From positions 1 to 64,000 of the forward strand of contig NZ_QICS01000006.1 in assembly GCF_003201285.1 (NCBI RefSeq): a stretch of 64,000 bases of DNA, in the 5' to 3' direction. Of the stretch, positions 11,585 through 19,198 are shown in pieces. The notes beneath the pieces were generated by a model. That model saw nothing but the letters and a program-made list of their open reading frames with translations. It made no database searches and was not told where the DNA came from. The position numbers and the translations under genes were made by a program. The DNA comes from Lachnotalea glycerini. GTDB taxonomy: Bacteria; Bacillota; Clostridia; Lachnospirales; Lachnospiraceae. Numbering within the stretch: the stretch's first letter is position 1; each line of letters starts with the position of its first letter.

Positions 11585-12199
11585 CTACGAGAGCTCAGCA
11601 AAATTGGAATCTTCTATATTGTGTATATAGAAGCTGTCTTCGTACCTTGTAACCGCAGTAGAAATTAATTGCCGAAACATTTCATCTACCTCAGACAGAG
11701 CAATGGTTTCTTTGAAATGATTGCGCTTTAATACAAGTGCTTCATCAGAGCTTGTATTAGATGGTAAATTTGCCGATTCTAAAGCTTCCTCATATGTGTT
11801 TTCATAAGCAGAAGATGTATTCTTGATAGGGCTGGCATCATCAGATTGAGTAGAAATTCTGGATAGCTCACTTAGGCGGAATAATTTATCAAGTGGAATT
11901 TTACCGGAGACAGACTGTGAATCACCTAATTTTAATGTATATTCAATATTGCTAAAGCAATCGGATGAGGTCTGAACTGCATTCGAAGCAGCAGTCTGTC
12001 CGGTAATTAATTGATTCCTAATTACGCGGCCACTGCTTGATAGAAATTCAGCAAGAAATTCTTCAAAACTTTTGGTTATGGAATTATCTGAAGCGTTAAT
12101 GTTACTTCTTCCCTCAAAACGGCTGTCAAAGTGCTTGGTAAACTGATGTACCTGAATACCATTGTCATTTGAAACTCGAATATCAATATCTAATATCAT
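11585..12199 (-). CDS. Soluble protein of unknown function
   Basis: 204 residues on the minus strand, with a GGGAG ribosome binding site. No signal peptide, membrane segment or cysteine-rich motif is seen. The sequence is rich in Ser, Asn and acidic residues (SDNSITKSFEEFLAEFLSSSG, SNIEYTLKLGDSQSVSG), with helical segments near the C-terminus (EVDEMFRQLISTAVTRYED). I do not recognise the family. It stands alone, convergent with the amidase pair. Confidence 0.6.
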   Translation of the reverse strand: MILDIDIRVSNDNGIQVHQFTKHFDSRFEGRSNINASDNSITKSFEEFLAEFLSSSGRVIRNQLITGQTAASNAVQTSSDCFSNIEYTLKLGDSQSVSGKIPLDKLFRLSELSRISTQSDDASPIKNTSSAYENTYEEALESANLPSNTSSDEALVLKRNHFKETIALSEVDEMFRQLISTAVTRYEDSFYIHNIEDSNFAELS

Positions 12200-12374
12200 A
12201 ACTTAATCTCCCGACATACATCCTTGTATGAATTGTGCAACTATATTAAGAAGTCCCTTTCTATTTTGAATATGGCTTTCATAATATTATTATCGGAAGA
12301 AATTAACAATTTATTAATAGTTTATAAATCAATATAAGGCTGAATCCATATAGAATCCAGCCTTATTCAAAAGA

Positions 12375-13124
12375 TTATATTGTTTCATATTGAATTTCCA
12401 GGAGAAACAATCCGCTTGCTTCGGCAGGAAGAACAGAAGCTTCGGATACCTTGCCGCAAATAAGATCATTGATACTACTAGTGTTGAGCTTTCCAGCACC
12501 AGCCTCCATAAGGTAAGCTACAATCATGCGCGCCATATTATGCAGAAAATCATTTGCATGAATGATAATATGAATTTCTTTTTCGTTGTGTTCTATTTGA
12601 ATAGAATAGATTTCCTTTTCAGTAGATTTGCATTTTTTAGCAGTAGTAAATGCTTTAAAATTATGTTTACCCAGTAACTGTTCGGAAGCATTTTGCATTA
12701 ATTTGATATCAAGCTTAGCAAATGAATAATACGTATATTTCCGATCAAATACGCTTGGTACATCACCAATAGCAATGCGGTACAAATATTTTTTACTCTT
12801 GGCATTTAAGCTGCTGTGAAAACGCTCTGTCATTTCTTCAATATCAATAATTGCAATATCCATAGGGAGATAGCGGTTAAAATAGTTTTTCATTTCATAT
12901 AACTTTAAATTACTATGTGTTTTAAAATTTGCAATTTGAGCATAAGCATGAACACCAACCTCTGTCCTAGCACCGCAGAATAATTCTAAAGTCTCACCTG
13001 TCATTTTCTTGATAATTTCTAAAAGTTTATTTTCTATTGTATTTGTTGATTCTCCTTTGCCAAGTCGCTGCCAGCCACTATAACGGCTTCCGTCATATTC
13101 TATTGTTAATTTAATGTTTCTCAT
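12375..13124 (-). CDS. truA: TruA-family tRNA pseudouridine synthase paralogue with catalytic Asp replaced by Glu
   Basis: About 249 residues with the whole TruA fold: IEYDGSRYSGWQ at the N-terminus, KKYLYRIAIG in the middle, GKHNFKAFTTAKK, and HNMARMIVAYLMEAGAGKL near the C-terminus. TruA makes pseudouridine at positions 38-40 of tRNA using an invariant Asp in 'GRTDAGVHA'. Here the motif reads GARTEVGVHAYAQ, and the codon is GAG, so the nucleophile position is Glu. A second gene at 17850 has the canonical motif. The start ATG at 13124 is chosen because homology begins there; an in-frame ATG exists at 13154. It may be a diverged paralogue with altered activity or substrate. Confidence 0.88.
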   Translation of the reverse strand: MRNIKLTIEYDGSRYSGWQRLGKGESTNTIENKLLEIIKKMTGETLELFCGARTEVGVHAYAQIANFKTHSNLKLYEMKNYFNRYLPMDIAIIDIEEMTERFHSSLNAKSKKYLYRIAIGDVPSVFDRKYTYYSFAKLDIKLMQNASEQLLGKHNFKAFTTAKKCKSTEKEIYSIQIEHNEKEIHIIIHANDFLHNMARMIVAYLMEAGAGKLNTSSINDLICGKVSEASVLPAEASGLFLLEIQYETI

Positions 13125-13288
13125 TTTAGTATTTAATCCTTTCCTATGCAGCATTTATACTTTTCTTATTATAGTAAAATATCAAGGATATAACAAGGCT
13201 TACTTTTTATAAAGGTGAATTAATGAAATTAACACAATATATAAGTATAACTTATTAATTAAAGTTAGAAAAATTAAAGCTTAAAGCC

Positions 13289-13317
13289 TTGAAAAAGAAT
13301 ATATTCTAGTGTAGAAT
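13289..13317 (+). promoter_or_regulatory. Promoter of the ZTP riboswitch-purH transcript
   Basis: TTGAAA at 13289-13294 and TAGAAT at 13312-13317 are separated by 17 bases. The predicted transcript start, about 13324, is just before the riboswitch. Confidence 0.7.
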
Positions 13318-13325
13318 TTATATAG

Positions 13326-13437
13326 GAGCTGTATGACTGGCGGAAACGTGAGAGTACTCACAGGGAGTACAGCAGATTTCATGCCGACCGCCTGGGCAAC
13401 CTGACTTGGTTACTCAGCAGGGCGGTATTTTTTTATT
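13326..13437 (+). promoter_or_regulatory. ZTP (pfl) riboswitch with terminator, upstream of purH
   Basis: The segment ATGCCGACCGCCTGGGCA (13381-13398) is the hallmark 3' domain of the pfl/ZTP riboswitch. GACTGGCGGAAACGTGAGAG forms the 5' half. The aptamer's ACCGCC can pair with GGCGGT at 13421-13426, forming a terminator with a T-run (TTTTTTT). Binding of ZTP/ZMP would block that terminator and turn purH on when 10-formyl-THF is short. The fit to purH is exact, since PurH consumes AICAR (ZMP). Confidence 0.93.
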
Positions 13438-13632
13438 TCACAGGAAACACCTTGTTGTAGTAAATTAAAAAGTATTGATTCCTATGAAATAAGAACATAT
13501 GCGCACGAATGCAGGTGGAACATGTCACTGTGTGACAGCATTTTGCGCGTCAAAGCGGTCAAGTCCCTCATGAGTGAAGGATTAGGGAACTAGACTTGTC
13601 TGTTTTGTTCTTTCATAGGAAATACCTAGTTT
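13437..13632 (+). repeat. Dispersed intergenic repeat, copy B (purH leader)
   Basis: Hairpin 1 pairs TTTCACAGGAA (13437-13447) with TTCCTATGAAA (13479-13489). Hairpin 2 pairs TGCGCACGAATGC (13500-13512) with GCATTTTGCGCG (13537-13548). A third pairing is CAAGTC / GACTTG (13560-13565 and 13593-13598). The sequence from AAGTATTG to CAAGTC is nearly the same as at 56100-56197. The element lies between the ZTP terminator and purH and is part of the long purH leader. Confidence 0.75.
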
Positions 13633-13706
13633 TTACCCAAGTTACTATGGAACTTATTGAATTAAACATTTAAACAGGATTACTTATATTAAACGGAGGT
13701 CAAAAT

Positions 13707-15263
13707 ATGAGAGCATTAATAAGTGTATCAGACAAAACCGGAATTGTAGAGTTAGCAAAGGAATTTGTCAGTTTGGGAATTGAGATTATTTCTACAGGCG
13801 GAACATACAGCAAATTAAAGGAAGCAGGTGTGAAAGCGATTGAGATATCTGAATTGACCGGTTTTCCGGAATGTTTGGACGGAAGAGTAAAGACGCTTCA
13901 CCCGATTGTACATGCAGGACTTCTGGCAATGCGTTCTAAGCCAGAGCACATGAAGCAGTTAGAGGAATTAAAGATAGAGACAATTGATATTGTAGTAGTT
14001 AATCTTTATCCTTTTAAAGCCACTATTTTAAAGGATGGTGTGAAAAGAGAAGAAGCAGTCGAAAATATCGATATCGGTGGACCAACAATGCTTCGTTCTG
14101 CCGCTAAGAATTATCAAGACGTTGCTGTAATAGTAGACCCAAGAGATTATGAAACCGTATTGGCAGAATTAAAATCTGATGGAAAGGTTTCCTTAGATAC
14201 TAAATTTTATTTGATGCAAAAGGTATTTATGCACACGTCAAACTATGATACCATGATTGCTGATTATCTAAAGAAAGAAAGAAAAGATGAGGCTTTCCCT
14301 GAAACCTTAACGATGACCTTTGAAAAAGTACAGGATATGAGATATGGTGAAAATCCTCACCAGTCTGCTGCCTTTTACAGAGAGATAGGCAAAAAGAAAG
14401 GTTCTATCGTAGATGCGGTACAGTTAAATGGAAAGGAGCTTTCCTTTAACAATATCAATGATACAAATGGAGCACTGGAGCTTCTTAAGGAATTTACAGA
14501 ACCGACCGTAGTGGCCTGCAAGCATGGAAATCCTTGTGGAGTAGGCTCGGCAGACAGCATTCTTAAGGCTTGGACGAAAGCTTATACGGCGGATAAAACT
14601 TCTATTTTTGGTGGAATTGTTGTAGCGAATCGTGAAGTGACCAAAGATATGGCAGAAGAAATGAAGAAAATATTTTTGGAGGTTATTGTAGCACCATCCT
14701 ATGAAAAAGAAGCATTGGAAATATTGCAGTCGAAGAAAAATGTCCGCGTATTGCAATTAGAAGATATTTCTATACCACAGCCGTCGTCAGCTTACGATTT
14801 GAAGAAAGTAAATGGAGGTTTGATTGTTCAGACAATTGACAGTAAATTATTGCCGGAGAATTCGGAAATAAAGGTGGTTACAAAGATAGAGCCTACAAAG
14901 GAGCAAATGGAGGATTTAATGTTTGCTTGGAAAATGGTGAAGTTTGTAAAATCAAACGGTATAGCAATGGCAAAGAATAAACAATCGATTGGAATTGGAC
15001 CCGGACAGGTAAACAGAGTATGGGCTGCTTCGCAATCAGTAGAGCATGCAAAAGAATTAATTGGTGCTCAGGCAACTAATGGGGCTGTTTTGGCATCGGA
15101 TGCGTTCTTTCCGTTTGATGATTGTGTAGAGGTAGCACATCAGGCAGGAATTACAGCAATTATTCAGCCGGGCGGCTCGGTTCGGGATGAGGATTCCATT
15201 AAAAAATGTGATGATTATGGAATAGCTATGATATTTACAGGAATGAGACATTTCAAACACTAA
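13707..15263 (+). CDS. purH: Bifunctional AICAR transformylase/IMP cyclohydrolase
   Basis: This 518-residue enzyme of normal length catalyses the last two steps of purine synthesis: formylation of AICAR with 10-formyl-THF and ring closure to IMP. The N-terminal MGS-like cyclohydrolase domain spans about residues 1-150 ([45 protein letters not shown]). The transformylase domain has [25 protein letters not shown] with the active-site Lys-His pair, and [12 protein letters not shown]. It starts at ATG behind CGGAGG. Control is by the ZTP riboswitch upstream. It stands alone rather than in a pur operon within this window. Confidence 0.97.
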   Translation: MRALISVSDKTGIVELAKEFVSLGIEIISTGGTYSKLKEAGVKAIEISELTGFPECLDGRVKTLHPIVHAGLLAMRSKPEHMKQLEELKIETIDIVVVNLYPFKATILKDGVKREEAVENIDIGGPTMLRSAAKNYQDVAVIVDPRDYETVLAELKSDGKVSLDTKFYLMQKVFMHTSNYDTMIADYLKKERKDEAFPETLTMTFEKVQDMRYGENPHQSAAFYREIGKKKGSIVDAVQLNGKELSFNNINDTNGALELLKEFTEPTVVACKHGNPCGVGSADSILKAWTKAYTADKTSIFGGIVVANREVTKDMAEEMKKIFLEVIVAPSYEKEALEILQSKKNVRVLQLEDISIPQPSSAYDLKKVNGGLIVQTIDSKLLPENSEIKVVTKIEPTKEQMEDLMFAWKMVKFVKSNGIAMAKNKQSIGIGPGQVNRVWAASQSVEHAKELIGAQATNGAVLASDAFFPFDDCVEVAHQAGITAIIQPGGSVRDEDSIKKCDDYGIAMIFTGMRHFKH

Positions 15264-15300
15264 GAACAAAGTGGGCAACAAGGTTTTTTAAAAATATATA

Positions 15301-15337
15301 AGGAATATCGGCCTTACATCGCTGATATTCCTTTTTT
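15301..15337 (+). terminator. Bidirectional terminator after purH
   Basis: The stem AGGAATATCGGC / GCTGATATTCCT (one G-U) is followed by TTTTTT. A-rich DNA before it would also serve the convergent ABC operon. Confidence 0.88.
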
Positions 15338-15346
15338 CTTGGACAG

Positions 15347-16135
15347 TTAATCAAGATTTAGCTTTTTACTCATAATGTAATTGGTAATGAAAAAGTATAA
15401 TATGATCAAGGCTGTGGAGAGTAAATAGGATAGTAGTATAATTGGTACGAAAAAGGTATTCCAATTAATGGTATTGGTTTCTAATAATGATATAAAACCA
15501 AAGGGTAAACGGATTATCGTTGACACAATTTGAGATAAAACATAAAGCACGACATAAGCACCAAGTGAGAATAAAACTTTATGATTTCTCATTGTTTGAC
15601 CTATGGCTATAGCAGCATAGGACATAATTAGCATATAAATTACAGAAATGAAAACTCCTAAAATCATTAAAAATATTACAAGCTGCGTGTGATTGCCCAT
15701 TAAATCTAATAAATCTGATTTATAATTCCACAAGGCGATTTTGATTTCTGATATAGAGCTTTGACTAAGCATTAAAAAGAAAAAAGAAATCAGAGTACAA
15801 ATTGCGTTAATAATGACCCAGACAAAGCTTACATATAGCTTTGCTATTATATGCTCATACGGCTTAACCGGTAAGGTATTCGTTAAATAGCCTTCATCAG
15901 TGAATATATTTTGGTAAAACCGGATTACTATATATATCATTACAGCAATGGAAATAGCTATAAGAATGAATATATAAAGAATAAAAGTAAGCTCGTTAAA
16001 AAAAATAAAACCGCTATGTTTGCTTATATTAATTGCAAATATTCCCATAATTGTGGTTATTAACAAAGCGATGTGCAGGATTCCAAGGACTTTGGATACA
16101 GCTTTAAACTCATGTTTAATTAGTTTTCCTAGCAT
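15347..16135 (-). CDS. ABC-2 type transporter permease
   Basis: 262 residues with about six transmembrane segments, beginning MLGKLIKHEFKAVSKVLGIL. This start is typical of ABC-2 permeases of the GntR-linked YtrA-type cassettes. A conserved loop NTLPVKPYEHIIAKL follows the second helix. The gene overlaps the ATPase gene by 7 bases. With the ATPase and GntR regulator it forms a three-gene minus-strand operon. The substrate is unknown; related cassettes respond to cell-wall-active compounds. Confidence 0.82.
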   Translation of the reverse strand: MLGKLIKHEFKAVSKVLGILHIALLITTIMGIFAINISKHSGFIFFNELTFILYIFILIAISIAVMIYIVIRFYQNIFTDEGYLTNTLPVKPYEHIIAKLYVSFVWVIINAICTLISFFFLMLSQSSISEIKIALWNYKSDLLDLMGNHTQLVIFLMILGVFISVIYMLIMSYAAIAIGQTMRNHKVLFSLGAYVVLYVLSQIVSTIIRLPFGFISLLETNTINWNTFFVPIILLSYLLSTALIILYFFITNYIMSKKLNLD

Positions 16136-16827
16136 TTGAATACCTCCCTAAATAAAGCATCAACCGATTTACCTTCCTGAAAGCGGATCTCATCAACGGT
16201 AGATTTTAACGTGATTTTGCCTTGATTTATAAAGAGTATTTCATCTAAAATATTTTCAATATCAGATATCAGATGAGTAGATATAATAATAGAAGCATTT
16301 TCATTATAATTCGATATAATTGTATTGAGGATATAGTCTCTTGCAGCTGGATCGACTCCGGCAATTGGTTCATCAAGGCAATATAGCTTCGCATCACGGC
16401 TCATAACCAGAATCAGTTGCACTTTTTCTTTTGTTCCCTTTGACATCTTCCTTAAACTGTCATTTGCATTAATTTTAAGATGATTTAGCATATCATACGC
16501 TTTTTCCTTATTGAAGTTATCATAGAAATCTTCAAAGAAGGAGATGATATCTTTTACCTTTAGCGAATTATCCAGATAAGTTCTTTCCGGCAGATAAGAA
16601 ACTATTTTTTTCGTATCTACATCCGGCGTCATACCATTAATTCTTATCACACCGCTGTCAGGAACCAGTAAGCCATTGATAAGCTTTATCAGTGTGCTTT
16701 TACCACTGCCATTTGGACCGAGCAGACCAGTAATATGCCCTGGCTCTATGATTAAATCAATTTCTGAAAGAGCAGTTTTGGTACCGTATTTTTTTACTAA
16801 AGAACTGCATTCTAATATGTTACTCAT
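16129..16827 (-). CDS. ABC transporter ATP-binding protein
   Basis: 232 residues. Walker A is GLLGPNGSGKSTLIKL, the signature MSKGTKEKVQL, Walker B KLYCLDEPIAGVD, and the switch His is in STHLISD. The 'SKGT' form of the signature is usual in this YtrB-like subgroup. The ATG follows GGGGGAAAG. It overlaps GntR by 8 bases and the permease by 7 bases, which indicates tight translational coupling. Confidence 0.9.
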   Translation of the reverse strand: MSNILECSSLVKKYGTKTALSEIDLIIEPGHITGLLGPNGSGKSTLIKLINGLLVPDSGVIRINGMTPDVDTKKIVSYLPERTYLDNSLKVKDIISFFEDFYDNFNKEKAYDMLNHLKINANDSLRKMSKGTKEKVQLILVMSRDAKLYCLDEPIAGVDPAARDYILNTIISNYNENASIIISTHLISDIENILDEILFINQGKITLKSTVDEIRFQEGKSVDALFREVFKC

Positions 16828-17194
16828 TCTCTTTCCCCCTTAATGCACATTCTATTAATTGCATTGTCTCTTCTCTTTTGTATCCCAGTTGTTTCATTTT
16901 TTCAAAAAACTCTGTGATTTGTTCTATTGCTAACTGATTTTTAACATGCTTAATCATTTCTTGATCCTCCGTTATAAATCTGCCGCTCGTACGTTGAGAA
17001 TATACGAGTCCATCACGTTCCAGCTCAGCGAGAGCCTTTTGCATTGTATTCGGATTGACAGATGCATCAGATGCCAATTCTCTTACTGATGGTATCTTAT
17101 CACCTGCTTTATATACACCGGCTATGATATCTATTTTTAATTTATCTATTAATTGAGAGTAAATCGGTCTGTCAGAATTTAGATTCCATGTCAT
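16820..17194 (-). CDS. GntR-family transcriptional regulator (YtrA subfamily)
   Basis: About 124 residues with an N-terminal winged helix (PIYSQLIDKLKIDII, GDKIPSVRELASDASVNPNT) and a short C-terminal helical region, as in the YtrA subfamily. That subfamily lacks a large ligand domain and usually represses its own ABC operon. The start ATG at 17194 follows AGAGGTGATAAA; the reading frame is open further upstream without a good site. A 24-bp imperfect palindrome at 17230-17253, just upstream, is the likely autoregulatory operator. Confidence 0.88.
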   Translation of the reverse strand: MTWNLNSDRPIYSQLIDKLKIDIIAGVYKAGDKIPSVRELASDASVNPNTMQKALAELERDGLVYSQRTSGRFITEDQEMIKHVKNQLAIEQITEFFEKMKQLGYKREETMQLIECALRGKENE

Positions 17195-17229
17195 TTTATC
17201 ACCTCTATTCTTAGTTTTTGATAAGCAAT

Positions 17230-17253
17230 ATTGTACTAAGTACTTAATACAAT
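17230..17253 (-). promoter_or_regulatory. Candidate GntR/YtrA operator
   Basis: ATTGTACTAAG and CTTAATACAAT form a near-perfect palindrome with outer arms ATTGTA / TACAAT, 36 bases upstream of the GntR start codon. The position suits autorepression. Confidence 0.55.
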
Positions 17254-17374
17254 AGTACATTTGAAAGAGATAAAAGTCAATAGATAAAATAAAATTTAAA
17301 AGCAATAATTTGACATAGTTATTAGAAATGCTTATAATTAAATAACGATGAAAATAGAAAGCAGGAGGAAGTCT

Positions 17375-17836
17375 ATGAAATGTCCATTTTGTAGTAAAGA
17401 AAATACAAGAGTCATTGATTCAAGACCGGCTGATGATAATAGTTCTATAAGGCGAAGACGTTTATGCGACGTGTGTGGAAAACGCTTTACTACCTATGAA
17501 AAGGTAGAGACAATTCCATTAATTGTAATAAAGAAAGATAACAACAGAGAACAATATGACCGATCTAAGATAGAAGCAGGGGTTTTGAGAGCTTGTCATA
17601 AAAGGCCAGTGTCAGCAAATGAAATTAACAAGCTGATTGATGAAGTAGAGAATGAAATATTTAATCTCGAGGAAAGAGAAATAGAAAGTAAGCAAATTGG
17701 TGAAATTGTTATGGATAAGCTTAAGGATTTAGAAGCAGTAGCGTATGTTAGATTTGCTTCTGTATATAGAGAATTTAAAGATGTGAATACTTTTATGGAA
17801 GAATTGACGAAGCTTTTGAATAATGAGAAGAAATAA
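17375..17836 (+). CDS. nrdR: Transcriptional repressor NrdR
   Basis: About 153 residues. An N-terminal zinc ribbon has two Cys pairs, MKCPFC and LCDVCGKRF, with the basic RRRRL segment between them. An ATP-cone domain follows (VIKKDNNREQYDRSKIEAGV to about residue 140). NrdR senses ATP/dATP and represses ribonucleotide reductase genes by binding NrdR boxes. The ATG at 17375 follows CAGGAGG; the in-frame ATG at 17348 precedes that site. The next gene, truA, starts 14 bases downstream and is probably co-transcribed. No NrdR box or nrd gene was noticed in the window. Confidence 0.95.
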   Translation: MKCPFCSKENTRVIDSRPADDNSSIRRRRLCDVCGKRFTTYEKVETIPLIVIKKDNNREQYDRSKIEAGVLRACHKRPVSANEINKLIDEVENEIFNLEEREIESKQIGEIVMDKLKDLEAVAYVRFASVYREFKDVNTFMEELTKLLNNEKK

Positions 17837-17849
17837 CGGAGTATCAGTA

Positions 17850-18635
17850 GTGAAAAATTATAGGATGACGATACAATATGATGGAACCTCCTACAATGGG
17901 TGGCAAAAGCAAAAAAATACAACGAACACGATACAGATAGTTTTAGAAGAAACTCTTAGTGTTGTATTGCAGGAGGATATTCAAATACAAGGCTCAGGCA
18001 GAACAGATGCGGGCGTTCATGCTTATGGACAGACTGCTAACTTTAAATGTAAGTCAATTCAGGAGTTAAAAGATTTTTTGTTAAAGATAAATAAAAAGCT
18101 TCCGCCAGATATAAAAATGGTTTGTATACAAGAGGTTTCAAAAGATTTTCACAGCCGATTATCCGCTGTTTCTAAAATTTACAGTTATCATATTGCCAAT
18201 GGTCAAAGACCAAGTGTGTTTCGAAGAAAATATCTGTATCATTACGAGAAAGAACTTAATCTGGAACTTATGAGAAGCGCGGCAAATCAACTGATGGGTA
18301 CTCATGATTTCCGTGCATTTTCATCAGAAAAGAATCCTATGAAATCCTGTATTCGCTGTCTGTATGATATTACGATAGAGAAAAGGGATAATGAAATTGT
18401 GATTTGTTATTTTGGCAATGGTTTTTTATATAATATGGCAAGAATTCTTACGGGGACCTTGTTGGAAATTGGGGCAGGAGAGCGTAAAATGGTAGAATTT
18501 GAGCAAATCTTTTATTCAGGCAATCGAAAGTTTTCAGGATTTCTGGCTCCACCGAACGGATTATTTTTAGAACGTGTCATATATACGAAAGAAGAGGAGG
18601 CAGTTTTGTTTACTAGAACTAAACATTTAGTTTAA
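17850..18635 (+). CDS. truA: tRNA pseudouridine(38-40) synthase TruA (canonical copy)
   Basis: About 261 residues with the full set of TruA motifs: IQYDGTSYNGWQKQ, then GSGRTDAGVHAYGQTANF with the catalytic Asp. Also present are SKIYSYHIANGQRPSVF, GTHDFRAFSSEKNP, and LYNMARILTGTLLEIGAG. The likely start is GTG at 17850, eight bases after a CGGAG site; the ATG at 17823 would overlap nrdR without a good site. This copy keeps every catalytic residue and is presumably the housekeeping enzyme, unlike the copy at 12375. A basic, Phe-rich end (VLFTRTKHLV) closes the protein. Confidence 0.93.
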   Translation: MKNYRMTIQYDGTSYNGWQKQKNTTNTIQIVLEETLSVVLQEDIQIQGSGRTDAGVHAYGQTANFKCKSIQELKDFLLKINKKLPPDIKMVCIQEVSKDFHSRLSAVSKIYSYHIANGQRPSVFRRKYLYHYEKELNLELMRSAANQLMGTHDFRAFSSEKNPMKSCIRCLYDITIEKRDNEIVICYFGNGFLYNMARILTGTLLEIGAGERKMVEFEQIFYSGNRKFSGFLAPPNGLFLERVIYTKEEEAVLFTRTKHLV

Positions 18636-18662
18636 TAAATTTAATTTATTTTCAAAAAAGTG

Positions 18663-18692
18663 TTGACTTTATTAAGAGAAATAGTATATAAT
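18663..18692 (+). promoter_or_regulatory. Promoter of the structured RNA upstream of speA
   Basis: TTGACT at 18663-18668 and TATAAT at 18687-18692 are separated by 18 bases. This predicts a transcript start near 18699. Confidence 0.75.
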
Positions 18693-18698
18693 TCTGCT

Positions 18699-19091
18699 TA
18701 CAGCAAAAGCATTAAAAAGTCTTTTGCAGGAATTTTTTGACCATTTCTATCTTGAATATAGGTTAGAAATTAAGGCCATACGGACAGCCAGGTCAAATGC
18801 CGAATTGGCAACTTAGTTGCCTTATTGATTGAGTATTTTGCTCAAATTTTATAAGTTGATGTTTATATGTAAACATTGAGTTAGTGACTACATAACCGTG
18901 TGCAGTAAGCTGCACATCACACTTGTGAAACAATCAATAAGAGTGGTAAAAGTAATTCTTGCTATATAGACTCTATATGCTAATATTGGATAAATAAAAT
19001 GAGAATGTAAATTCAAATATAAATAACACAATTTAGTGAACAATTCAAGTGTAAAAGTAGTAGTAGACTGCCTTTGTACTTGAATTTTTTT
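18699..19091 (+). ncRNA. Structured leader or non-coding RNA upstream of the polyamine operon
   Basis: About 390 bases with no ORF lie between a strong promoter and an intrinsic terminator. Paired elements are GCAAAAG/CTTTTGC (18703-18709, 18721-18727) and TTTGACC/GGTCAAA (18736-18742, 18791-18797), the latter closing two short hairpins. Others are GGCAAC/GTTGCC (18807-18821), the long-range perfect TTATTGATTG/CAATCAATAA (18822-18831, 18931-18940), GTTTA/TAAAC (18861-18874), and GTGCAG/CTGCAC (18900-18915). I cannot assign it to a known riboswitch class. It may be a leader that regulates polyamine synthesis or an independent small RNA. Confidence 0.6.
19042..19091 (+). terminator. Terminator between the structured RNA and speA
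   Basis: AATTCAAGT (19042-19050) pairs with ACTTGAATT (19078-19086), followed by a T-run. It ends about 108 bases before the speA start, so reading through it would be needed for expression from the upstream promoter. Confidence 0.8.
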
Positions 19092-19198
19092 GCATATCGG
19101 TTTGTTTGACGAAGCGAAATTTTATGATTTCATGATACAAGGGTAATTCAATCTGTTTTTGGGTAGAATAATTATTAAATACACAAATGGAGGTATCT

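Noticed and set aside
18699-18950. Leader before speA as a purine, T-box, lysine, glycine, ykkC or c-di-GMP riboswitch, tmRNA or RNase P RNA
   Set aside because: The hallmark sequences of these classes (for example the T-box GGTGGNACCGCG or tmRNA ends) are absent.
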